DNA of 13,253 bases from Candidatus Heimdallarchaeota archaeon. Its GTDB lineage: Archaea > Asgardarchaeota > Heimdallarchaeia > Heimdallarchaeales > Kariarchaeaceae. Shown piece by piece: positions 7,622 to 13,253 of the stretch. The notes beneath the pieces were generated by a model. That model saw nothing but the letters and a program-made list of their open reading frames with translations, was not told the origin of the DNA and ran no database searches. The stretch covers positions 572-13,824 of the forward strand of contig JALUTL010000356.1 in NCBI GenBank assembly GCA_027016475.1, read 5' to 3'. Within the stretch, counting starts at the first letter, position 1. Each line of letters opens with the position of its first letter. The translations under genes were made by a program, and so were the position numbers.

Positions 7622-7888
7622 ATGTCAAACGTCCAGAAACAGATACAAGAGGCCATCGAAATACTTACCTACATTGCAGAAGACTCATCAATCCCCAGAA
7701 ACATAAGAAAAGCAGCTACAAAAAGCGTAGAAACGCTTCAAGATGAATCCATGGAACTTAATGTGAGGGCAATCAATGCAATTGACCTCCTTGACGAGAC
7801 AACGTCGGATCCAAATTGTCCCTACCACGCCAGAACAATGCTTTGGCAGGCAATTACCAAACTTGAAATCCCACCAAACCAAGAATAG
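7622..7888 (+). CDS. UPF0147 family small helical protein
   Basis: Conserved archaeal protein of unknown function, 88 residues, a normal length for UPF0147. The sequence is almost entirely helical: residues 1-20 MSNVQKQIQEAIEILTYIAE, then SSIPRNIRKAATKSVETLQ, then SMELNVRAINAIDLLDET, and finally DPNCPYHARTMLWQAITKLE, which carries the family's conserved P-x-HARTxxWxAI segment. It probably forms a compact four-helix bundle in the cytoplasm. The start is supported by a promoter and Shine-Dalgarno signal. It stands alone apart from a possible small ORF 27 nt downstream. Confidence 0.92.
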   Translation: MSNVQKQIQEAIEILTYIAEDSSIPRNIRKAATKSVETLQDESMELNVRAINAIDLLDETTSDPNCPYHARTMLWQAITKLEIPPNQE

Positions 7889-7915
7889 ATAGGATCGGTC
7901 GCTTCTTTGGTTGTC

Positions 7916-8071
7916 ATGGAAAGTTCCTTCATATTCTTTGTAGCTTTTCTCTTCATTATTGCTGTTTTATCATTCATTATAGGGGAGGTTGATGCTATTT
8001 GCCCCCTCTGTCGAAATACCACTCCATCTGTAATTTGGAAACTGTGCCATAAATCCATTTTTCTTAAGTGA
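7916..8071 (+). CDS. Candidate 51-residue membrane protein with CxxC motif
   Basis: This small frame starts with ATG at 7916, 27 nt after the UPF0147 stop, and ends at TGA 8069-8071. The product has one hydrophobic helix (residues about 5-22, FIFFVAFLFIIAVLSFII) followed by a short Cys-containing tail: CPLC at about 29-32 and a further CH pair near residue 44, which could coordinate a metal ion. I do not recognise a family. No Shine-Dalgarno sequence or separate TATA box is obvious, so it would depend on readthrough from the UPF0147 gene. It may be a real small protein or a chance frame; a decayed gene begins nearby. Confidence 0.35.
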   Translation: MESSFIFFVAFLFIIAVLSFIIGEVDAICPLCRNTTPSVIWKLCHKSIFLK

Positions 8072-8115
8072 TGGTTTTTGTTTCTGCTCTCATTCTTCTC
8101 CTTTTCATTGCTTTT

Positions 8116-8277
8116 TTAAGTGGGTTCTAGTTCGAAAACGAAGGCAAAAGATACTGAATCCCCTACCATAAATTCAACAGCAGTAAAACAAATCATTTCT
8201 TGCTGTTCACCCATTTCAACATATGGAAGATTTATGATTTTTATATCGATTATGGAGAATCCCTTAGTTTCGGGCAT
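8116..8277 (-). CDS. Candidate 53-residue acidic protein
   Basis: A minus-strand frame runs from ATG at 8275-8277 to TAA at 8116-8118. The product begins MPETKGFSIIDIKIINLPYV and ends in VSFAFVFELEPT. It has ordinary amino-acid composition, alternating hydrophobic stretches that suggest beta strands, and no membrane segment. An A/T element (AATTAAA on the minus strand, about 8304-8310) is about 30 nt upstream, consistent with a leaderless mRNA. I do not recognise a family. It is the only convincing coding signal on this strand here. It could be a small gene or a remnant, like the decayed gene that starts at 8337. Confidence 0.4.
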   Translation of the reverse strand: MPETKGFSIIDIKIINLPYVEMGEQQEMICFTAVEFMVGDSVSFAFVFELEPT

Positions 8278-8336
8278 ATAACTTCGGATTGTCTCAAAGG
8301 TGCTTTAATTGCATCATTTGTTTACTATATTGATAC

Positions 8337-9532
8337 ATGATATATAGGACACCACAAAAAGTTATAAGATTGCAAGAATAGAACAGGAACAGACGATTGC
8401 GTTTGGGATATCTGGTGTTTTTTACAGTTTGGATTTAGGAATGACTTCCACTGATTGGGATTTGATTGAAAAATGCCCATGTTCAAATAGTAGAAGTGGA
8501 GGATCAGGAGGCTCTGGCAGATGGAAATGATAGAAAAAAATACACACACTGAAAAAAAACCTCCTTTCCTGCAACTGAAGTGATCACAACCATTAGCGGC
8601 TTGCCATTATAATCATTCTGACTGCGATTTTATCATCACAAGTCAACTATCAGGCAATTTATGTGATTTTCTTGGCCCTGTGTTCATGCTTTACATGATC
8701 TTCCGGCAAAAAGAATTTTGAAAGATAAAGAAAAGCTCAGGTATTATGGTTCAACATACTTGGTTAAATTCAATCAATTTCTTATCATTGGAGGAACTGC
8801 ATTTATTCTTATTTTTTCATTGCCTTAGTTGCTCCATCAAACCCGGTTCAAGCTATCATTGAAATGGTATTGTTTTCTGTTGGAATTCTTGCAACTGCTT
8901 TTTTTTTCTATTATGATAATCTCATTACCAATTACTCCAAAGGTTCCACATAACATCCTATGTTTTGCACAACTGATGTTGGCATTTTCTTGGTGAGTGA
9001 ATGTTGAGCTGATGCAAATAATTCTAAATGAGTCTTGCTCGAAAGGTTTGAGGAAATAATACTGGAAAGACACCTTAAACCTATCTTTCCTTTGTGGGAA
9101 TTGTTGACTATTTGGCTTACGAATGAGTGTTTTCGTTAGAGAACTATCTTCTATGTGGGTCACAGCTCTGAAGAAGGCATCCAATACAATGGAAGGGCAG
9201 TTTCATAGGATGTTCTGGCTAATATGATCCGCATTTCCAGATCCAACCGCCAATATATGTTGGGTTGTGAAACATCAAAAATCACGGAATTGACACACAA
9301 TACTGGTAAACAAGTGTTTTCTTTTCAAACAGTTGTGGATGTAATTATGGGCGCTCGTATCCTATATTGTGACTATCAGATTTCCAACCTTCCAAAGAGT
9401 ATGGTCATTCAGAAATGGGCACAGAAAATCAAACTTTCGGAATATGCCGAAAAGGTGTACTTTGTCACAAACAAGATAGAGTTTGCATGGAGTGCATCAG
9501 ATCAGGTTTTAGCTCTAGGACAACACACATAG
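8337..9532 (+). pseudogene. Decayed gene: multi-pass membrane protein with caspase-like C-terminal domain
   Basis: No single frame is open, but protein-like stretches in alternating frames join end to end in the same order. From ATG 8337 they read MIYRTPQKVIRLQE, then IEQEQTIAFGISGVFYSLDL, STDWDLIE, AHVQIVEVEDQEALADG, PPFLQL, VITTISG, IIIILTAILSSQVNYQAIYV, VFMLYMIFRQK, RILKDKEKLRYYGSTYLVKF, FLIIGGTAFILIF, PVQAIIEMVLFSVGILATAF, VPHNILCFAQLMLAFSW, VLLERFEEIILERHLKPIF and a long C-terminal frame ending at 9532. Frame changes fall near 8378, 8470, 8537, 8579, 8601, 8677, 8710, 8815, 8940 and 9031, mostly in short homopolymers. In-frame stops are TGA 8994, TAG 9137 and TAG 9206. The ancestral protein was about 400 residues: a cytosolic N-terminus, about four membrane helices and a soluble C-terminal part. 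ATG 9224 begins the longest intact remnant (102 residues), which might still be made. Flanking genes are intact, so wholesale sequencing error is less likely than decay. Confidence 0.7.
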
Positions 9533-9584
9533 AGTGATATTGGGGTCTGCTTCGAATTGTTTGATCAGTTTAAATTTCCCCACC

Positions 9585-9591
9585 AAAAAAA
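9585..9591 (-). terminator. T7 run after tRNA-Ser
   Basis: On the minus strand the tRNA discriminator base is followed directly by seven T residues, a typical archaeal terminator. Confidence 0.6.
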
Positions 9592-9688
9592 TGACAGGGA
9601 GGGGATTTGAACCCCTGCGTGCAAAGCACAGCAGTTCTCTCGCTAAATTTCGAGACTGCCCTCGTGGACCAGACTTGAGTACCCTGCC
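9592..9688 (-). tRNA. tRNA-Ser(CGA), class II, with a 12-nt intron
   Basis: The minus strand folds into a class II tRNA. The acceptor GGCAGGG pairs with CCCTGTC (one G-U). The D stem is CTC/GAG with GG in the loop, the anticodon stem is GCAGT/ACTGC, the variable arm is GTGC-TTT-GCAC, and the T arm is AGGGG-TTCAAAT-CCCCT. The anticodon loop is 19 nt, 12 too long. Removing the intron at 9637-9648 (canonical position 37/38) leaves CTCGAAA with anticodon CGA (plus-strand 9650-9652). The splice site is a half bulge-helix-bulge: CTCG pairs with CGAG, with cuts two bases into AA|A and AG|A. All intron placements that leave T at position 33 give CGA except one giving AGA, and both read Ser. The discriminator base is A, whereas archaeal tRNA-Ser normally has G, and the D arm resembles tRNA-Leu. 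CCA is not encoded. Confidence 0.88.
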
Positions 9689-9764
9689 ACGAATCAAATT
9701 ATGGGTTAATTTTTCTTAATGTTTTTGTTATGTTCTGTAGGTATGGATGATCCTTTTGTATCTA

Positions 9765-10832
9765 TCATGCGTTTTCATTTTTTTTTCTTATGAGTGTCAT
9801 TATTGCAATAGGGAGAAGCAGGTATGGGTAATTGAGGGTGTTGTTCGAGGTGGAGGTTTCAGTTTGGTTTGATGTTTGGGTTGTTTGTGCCATTGTGTTT
9901 GTCTGCAGTGTTATTTCATTTGGTATTTTGAATACGCCTAGTCCCAGATTCAATTGTGTGACTATAAAGAATTGATTTGTAAGGCTTGTAGTTCCTGTGA
10001 CATTGGTTTGTGCAATTATTTCTCCATTGTTGATGTTGATGATTTTCATTCCTTTATTTGTTGTTGAATGAATGATGTATTCTCCTAGAATCATGATGTT
10101 TGAGCTTTGTCCGTCATCAGTGATGTTTTTTGAGCTGAGAAGTTTATCATCTTTCATATCAAAAACTTGGATGTTTCCATTTGATTTTCCGACGTAGACT
10201 TTATTTGATGATGTGGCCAATGAAAGGCCCATTTCCACAGGATGACTTTCCAAGAATTCTGGGATTCCTGAGGAATTGAATTTGAAAATGTCGATTTCAG
10301 ACTGTTTAACATCTAGGGTGTAGAGGTATGGGTGGTCGATTGATCCCCTTTTGAGATCTCCACCTAGATTTGTTCTTTCAATGACAGTTGGAGATTCAGG
10401 CTTTGATATATCCAGCAATGCCATTCCAGAAAATCCTTGAAGTACGAGTACATATTGATCAGTGCAATGAAGCTTTTGAGCGTTCATGTCTTTGATTGTG
10501 GCAACTGCTTGTATTTTTGTGAAGTCTGTAATGTCAATTGCCCAGAATCCATTCAATCCATTTGCAATATAGGCATAGTTTCCATTGATGCATACATCGA
10601 TGGCATTCATTGTTCCTTCAGAATAGTTTCCAAGGCTGGTTAAGGCACCTGATGGTTCAATTTTAAAAAACATGACTCCTTGAGATGCGGCAGCGACTGC
10701 CACGATGTTGTCTTGTACATCCAATCCTTGACTGTTGATTTGATAGTGGTTTATTTCCTCCATGGTTGTCATTGCGGCTGTAGGATTAATCATCATCAGA
10801 AGTAGAAAAATTAATGGAATGCTACGTTGCAT
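9765..10832 (-). CDS. Secreted beta-propeller (LVIVD-like repeat) protein with C-terminal anchor
   Basis: Surface protein of 355 residues. Residues 1-20 are a signal peptide (MQRSIPLIFLLLMMINPTAA). Residues about 30-305 consist of six or seven repeats of about 40 residues, each with the pattern of a hydrophobic strand, a YAYIANG-like strand and a VFDI-like strand: GLDVQDNIVAVAAASQGVMF (36-55), AIDVCINGNYAYIANGLNGF (78-97), LHCTDQYVLVLQGFSGMALL (121-140) followed by DISKPESP, SIDHPYLYTLDV, LATSSNKVYVGKSNGNIQVF and NIMILGEYIIHSTTNKGMKI. This matches the LVIVD-type propeller repeat found in extracellular archaeal and bacterial proteins. A Thr/Gln/Asn-rich linker (about 311-333) leads to a membrane helix and the basic tail RKKNENA. 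The frame is open to 10910 only through a TTG; the ATG at 10832 begins the signal peptide. Ligand unknown. Confidence 0.85.
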   Translation of the reverse strand: MQRSIPLIFLLLMMINPTAAMTTMEEINHYQINSQGLDVQDNIVAVAAASQGVMFFKIEPSGALTSLGNYSEGTMNAIDVCINGNYAYIANGLNGFWAIDITDFTKIQAVATIKDMNAQKLHCTDQYVLVLQGFSGMALLDISKPESPTVIERTNLGGDLKRGSIDHPYLYTLDVKQSEIDIFKFNSSGIPEFLESHPVEMGLSLATSSNKVYVGKSNGNIQVFDMKDDKLLSSKNITDDGQSSNIMILGEYIIHSTTNKGMKIININNGEIIAQTNVTGTTSLTNQFFIVTQLNLGLGVFKIPNEITLQTNTMAQTTQTSNQTETSTSNNTLNYPYLLLPIAIMTLIRKKNENA

Positions 10833-11041
10833 ACTTTTGTGATTCGAATAGTGAAAAAAAGGCTTTGGTATCAATAGGACAATTGCACAATTCGATTGAA
10901 TTGGTTGCAACTTCCTCGTTGCAATGAGGTAATTACTTTCTGGTTTGTTTGTTGTGTTTCATGGTCAGTTTTTGATAGGGAACTAGTTTGAATGATTTGC
11001 ATACACCTGCATTCACTTTTAATCATCTCCCCTCCAAAACC

Positions 11042-11050
11042 TTATATTTT
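11042..11050 (+). promoter_or_regulatory. TATA-like element ahead of structured RNA
   Basis: TTATATTTT is a good TATA box with no convincing reading frame behind it. Transcription would begin around 11068-11075. Confidence 0.4.
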
Positions 11051-11055
11051 GGAAC

Positions 11056-11250
11056 GTACACATTAAATTGTACAGCCCCGAAAGAACCATTGTTCAGATC
11101 TGGGACTGTATGGGCAAGATTGTACAGGCAAAAAAGTAGTCCCAAAGGGGATCATAATGATGGGATAGCGGTGAAATCGTCTCGCCAAGTCGTCTGAAGT
11201 TGCTTCAGCGGTGAATAAGTTCCTATCGGAACTTGACGATCCCTATTTTG
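11056..11250 (+). ncRNA. Candidate structured non-coding RNA
   Basis: This is most of a 420-base gap between protein genes. It is more GC-rich than the flanking intergenic sequence and contains several perfect inverted repeats: GTACA/TGTAC (11056-11060, 11069-11073), GGGACT/AGTCCC (11102-11107, 11138-11143) enclosing CTGTA/TACAG (11106-11110, 11123-11127), CTGAAG/CTTCAG with a TTG loop (11194-11208), and AAGTTCC/GGAACTT with a TATC loop (11217-11234). GGGATC (11148-11153) can pair with GATCCC (11238-11243), closing the 3' half. The sequence AGCGGTGAA occurs twice (11167 and 11207). A TATA-like box lies upstream and a TATTTT stretch follows the last helix. The only plus-strand frame here (TTG 10988 to 11197) has poor coding character. 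Not recognised as SRP RNA, RNase P RNA or a known riboswitch. The exact ends are uncertain. Confidence 0.5.
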
Positions 11251-11251
11251 C

Positions 11252-12136
11252 TTAATCTTTATTGGATTTGTCCTTCATTTTTTCCAATTCTTTTTCAAGC
11301 TTTCTTACTTTTTCTTCAGCGGCCAATGCCTGTTCTTGAGCTTTCTTTGCCTTTTCTTCAGCGGCCAATGCCTGTTCTTGAGCTTTCTTTGCTTTTTTTT
11401 CAGCGGCTAATTTCTGTCTTTCCGCTTTTTCGGCTCGTGTCGGCAGGATTTCGCCTGTTTTTCTGTCAATGAACACCAATTGGAAAAGATCATGGCGCAC
11501 CCCTTTTTTCCAATACCTGTCTTTGAGCTTCATAATGCCAAATTTGAATTGAAGAATGTCTGGAAGAATGTCAATTGTTTTTGTATGGTCAATAGTCCTG
11601 TCCTCTTCTGTGCAGCACCAATCTCGAAGCATTTTCATGCTGTAACCTTCATCTGCTTTGTAAAAGACCTTGAGGAATGGGGCTTTGATTATTTCCGGTT
11701 CGGGGAGGTGGTCACTAAATGCAACATATACGGGTATTCCCAATATTTGACAACTTTCTGCATTGATTCCCAAATCATTGTTGAAGGTGGATCTTGATAG
11801 TATATTGATTACCATAGTGGGACGGCGCATTTCATGGTCTTCTTCATTGTAGGATGACACCTGATCTTTGAATTCAAAGTCCTTGAAGAAGGATATGTCA
11901 AATTGGAGGTCAACTTTTTCACTTCCGATCCTGAAATAATGGTGCAGATCCCAAAATGTTCGATCCGAAGGAAAATTTGTGGCGAGAACATCATGGATGT
12001 AATTTATTTTGAATGAATGAGGTTCACTTTCCCTTCTTCCCAACCTTGGTTTAACTTCTTCGTTTTCTATTTCCTTTGCTGCATTTCTGTGTCTTGTATT
12101 GAAGAACTCATTACTGTCTGCCTCAAAGGTGGACAT
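11252..12136 (-). CDS. Uma2-like (DUF820) nuclease-fold protein with coiled-coil tail, active site altered
   Basis: 294-residue protein of the Uma2/DUF820 type, a PD-(D/E)xK nuclease-fold family known mainly from cyanobacteria. Residues about 40-175 match the fold: HSFKINYIHDVLATNF (40-55), SEKVDLQFDISFF (72-84), RRPTMVINILSRSTFNNDLG (104-123) and GIPVYVAF (133-140). In typical members the second strand reads like VLEVxSPST with a catalytic Glu, and a Lys follows in the DLGxK segment. Here those positions are Asn111 and about Asn125, so cleavage activity is doubtful. Residues about 235-290 form a charged coiled coil with tandem 14-residue repeats (KKAQEQALAAEEKA twice, plus a diverged copy), also seen in cyanobacterial Uma2 proteins. 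The ATG follows a TATA-like element at about 12155-12165. Its role is unknown; it is not next to other defence genes. Confidence 0.75.
   Translation of the reverse strand: MSTFEADSNEFFNTRHRNAAKEIENEEVKPRLGRRESEPHSFKINYIHDVLATNFPSDRTFWDLHHYFRIGSEKVDLQFDISFFKDFEFKDQVSSYNEEDHEMRRPTMVINILSRSTFNNDLGINAESCQILGIPVYVAFSDHLPEPEIIKAPFLKVFYKADEGYSMKMLRDWCCTEEDRTIDHTKTIDILPDILQFKFGIMKLKDRYWKKGVRHDLFQLVFIDRKTGEILPTRAEKAERQKLAAEKKAKKAQEQALAAEEKAKKAQEQALAAEEKVRKLEKELEKMKDKSNKD
11317..11442 (-). repeat. 42-bp tandem coding repeat in the Uma2-like gene
   Basis: Three consecutive 42-bp units encode the 14-residue coiled-coil repeats. The first two units, starting with CAGCGGCCAATGCC at 11317 and 11359, are almost identical at DNA level. 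The third, from 11401, has diverged. The near identity suggests recent duplication by slippage or unequal exchange. Confidence 0.85.
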
Positions 12137-12254
12137 CTAAAATATGTTCAATTCAAGAGATAAAAGCTTTTTCCAAACAGATGAGTTTCAAAGTGTACCT
12201 CTTCTGCTTTTCACAATTGTTGTACTGTCGGGCATATCCCCCGAATCCTTCACA

Positions 12255-12267
12255 AATATTTAATACT
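12255..12267 (+). promoter_or_regulatory. TATA-like element of tRNA-Arg
   Basis: AATATTTAATACT lies about 33 nt upstream of the mature 5' end of the tRNA, suitable for transcription starting just before it. Confidence 0.45.
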
Positions 12268-12293
12268 CTTTCATTTCTATGTAGGTTAGTTAC

Positions 12294-12412
12294 GAGCCTG
12301 TAACTCAGTAGGAAGAGTGCCAGCCTTCTAAACGTTGATGTAGACAGCTGGAAGCCGCGGGTTCGAAATTTTCAGGGTTGAGGCTTTGAAAACGGTATTC
12401 CCGCCAGGCTCG
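12294..12412 (+). tRNA. tRNA-Arg(TCT) with two introns (37/38 and 59/60)
   Basis: The acceptor GAGCCTG pairs perfectly with CAGGCTC, discriminator G. The D arm is ACTC-AGTAGGAA-GAGT. The anticodon stem CCAGC/GCTGG encloses a 22-nt loop. Removing 15 nt (12331-12345) leaves CTTCTAA with anticodon TCT at 12327-12329. The T stem GCGGG/CCCGC encloses 38 nt instead of 7. Removing 31 nt (12368-12398) restores the consensus loop TTCGAAT. The T-loop intron has a textbook bulge-helix-bulge: TTCG with CGGT (one U-U mismatch), then AA|A and AT|T bulges cut after the second base, and an intron stem TTTTCA/TGAAAA. The first intron has a looser version (CTTC with GTAG, one mismatch). After both removals the RNA is 73 nt, the exact class I size without encoded CCA. 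Confidence 0.93.
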
Positions 12413-12469
12413 TATATTTCTTTGTTGTTGGTGATATTTTCTATTAACTGTTGGTCTGTTTGTGGAAAT

Positions 12470-12478
12470 GTATAAAAT
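12470..12478 (+). promoter_or_regulatory. Strong TATA box ahead of decayed membrane gene
   Basis: GTATAAAAT is the best TATA box in this part of the window. It is centred 29 nt before ATG 12503, so the promoter of the decayed gene appears intact and a leaderless transcript may still be made. Confidence 0.5.
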
Positions 12479-12502
12479 CTCAATTGTATTGCGTTGGGGT
12501 TG

Positions 12503-13103
12503 ATGCTTCAGGAAATTTCAATGACATTTCGGTTTTTTGTGTTCTTTACTGCCTTCTTGATGATATTTCAATGGCGGAAATTGTTTAAGGAGCACGGCTT
12601 GTTTGTTTTTCGATTGGGATTATGGAATCTAAGCTTTTTGAGCCTAGTGTATTTCTTGGTTTTTTTGTTTCATTTTTCTTCCACTGACTATCTATTGTTG
12701 GGATTTTTGGCGGATGGGATTGCTGGATTAACGAGTAGCATATTTTATTTGTGATTTTTCAGTTATTATTTGGAAACGTCGATAAGTGGAGACGTAGTGG
12801 TTTCATCAGTTTTGGCCGTTCTTGGTTTTTGACGCATTGTTGATAGGAGCTATAACTGCTGTGGTTAGTGTGATTCGTGAAGCCACACTGGCGGCGGATG
12901 AGCTATAATTGATTGAATTTAGTGAACATAAAATTCTAATCCGTAATTCAGGTTTATTTGTGGTAATGCTGTTTGTGAAAAGGTTGAGCTCATACTTGCG
13001 GCAGATGTTTGACCTTTTTATGAGTTTGTTGGCAGATCGGCTAACGTTAGATAAATTGCGCTTTCCGTTTCAGACGAGGAATTTGTTTTTCTTTGCAATA
13101 TAG
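12503..13103 (+). pseudogene. Decayed multi-pass membrane protein gene
   Basis: From ATG 12503 the frame encodes about 83 residues with two or three membrane helices (TFRFFVFFTAFLMIF, LWNLSFLSLVYFLVFLFHF, LLLGFLADGIAGLTSSIFYL) and stops at TGA 12752. The same frame continues past this stop with FFSYYLETSISGDVVVSSVL, AVLGF, to TGA 12830. There, one extra T in the T-run 12826-12830 shifts the frame. The shifted frame continues DALLIGAITAVVSVIREATL, AADEL, then TAA 12906, then IEFSEHKILIRNSGLFVVML and on to LRFPFQTRNLFFFAI, ending with TAG 13101-13103. Two in-frame stops and one frameshift therefore interrupt what was a protein of about 200 residues. I do not recognise the family. Alternatively the first 83 residues are an independent small membrane protein; the intact promoter leaves this open. 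Confidence 0.6.
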
Positions 13104-13120
13104 ATATCTACGGTTTTGAT

Positions 13121-13253
13121 TCAAAATTGAGCTGCTTTTATCTTTGCTCCGCATTCAATGCAGAATTCTGCTTCCTCCAAAGCTTGTGTTCCACAAATTT
13201 GGCAAGTTTTTTGAATCTTGGCTGTAGTGCCATTTCCTAAATTGGGCAATTGT
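13121..13253 (-). CDS. Zinc-ribbon protein, C-terminal fragment (5' end off window)
   Basis: The last 44 residues of a minus-strand protein are visible, ending at TGA 13121-13123. They contain a compact zinc ribbon with two Cys pairs: TCQICGTQALEEAEFCIECG, then AKIKAAQF. Such ribbons often end archaeal membrane or regulatory proteins, but the rest is outside the window and no function can be given. It is convergent with the decayed membrane gene, with 17 nt between the stop codons. Confidence 0.75.
   Translation of the reverse strand, partial: QLPNLGNGTTAKIQKTCQICGTQALEEAEFCIECGAKIKAAQF

Noticed and set aside
8337..9532. Sequencing error as the whole explanation for the broken frames
   Set aside because: Many shifts are in homopolymers, but equally long homopolymers in neighbouring genes cause no breaks, and three in-frame stops cannot be removed by indels alone. 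It is not fully excluded.
10988..11197. 69-codon plus-strand frame between the beta-propeller and Uma2-like genes
   Set aside because: It starts with TTG ahead of the TATA box, its product shows no recognisable pattern, and the stretch is dominated by inverted repeats; a structured RNA explains it better.
11157..11215. ATGATGG and CTGA as boxes of a C/D guide RNA
   Set aside because: The spacing is wrong, there is no good second box pair, and terminal pairing around the boxes is lacking.
11311..11442. 42-bp repeats considered as a CRISPR-like array
   Set aside because: The units are directly adjacent without spacers, stay in frame, and encode a coiled coil.

Overview
The window looks like a chromosomal segment of an ammonia-oxidising thaumarchaeon (Nitrososphaerota, probably close to Nitrosopumilales). 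The evidence is a low-GC genome, an archaeal core gene set (NurA, Taw1, UPF0147, an AbrB-PhoU fusion, a thaumarchaeal-type FtsZ with a long N-terminal extension), tRNA genes with bulge-helix-bulge introns, and start codons that mostly sit about 25-30 nt after an A/T-rich TATA-like element, as expected for leaderless mRNAs. The assignment is an inference from gene content, not from a database search.

Left part (1-7900) is compact and conserved. etfB (minus, cut by the window edge) diverges from nurA (plus). nurA converges on ftsZ (minus) with a 7-nt gap. Behind ftsZ on the minus strand lie an anchored secreted protein of unknown function and the phosphate-binding lipoprotein-like PstS. PstS diverges from an AbrB-PhoU regulator gene, and the intergenic region holds two near-identical 14-bp boxes spaced 18 bp apart, a candidate phosphate operator. 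Taw1 (wyosine tRNA modification) and a UPF0147 protein follow on the plus strand.

Right part (7900-13253) is looser. It has two candidate small ORFs (51 and 53 codons), then a badly decayed gene (8337-9532) whose pieces join into a multi-pass membrane protein with a C-terminal domain that looks caspase-like. Next come an intron-containing class II tRNA (anticodon CGA), a secreted beta-propeller protein with a C-terminal anchor, an apparently non-coding structured transcript (about 11055-11250), an Uma2-like nuclease-fold protein with a repetitive coiled-coil tail and altered active-site residues, a tRNA-Arg(TCT) carrying two introns (anticodon loop and T-loop), a second decayed membrane-protein gene (12503-13103), and the C-terminal end of a zinc-ribbon protein.

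The most notable items are the two-intron tRNA, the unannotated structured RNA, the decayed membrane/caspase-like gene, and the repeat pair between pstS and the phoU-like gene.
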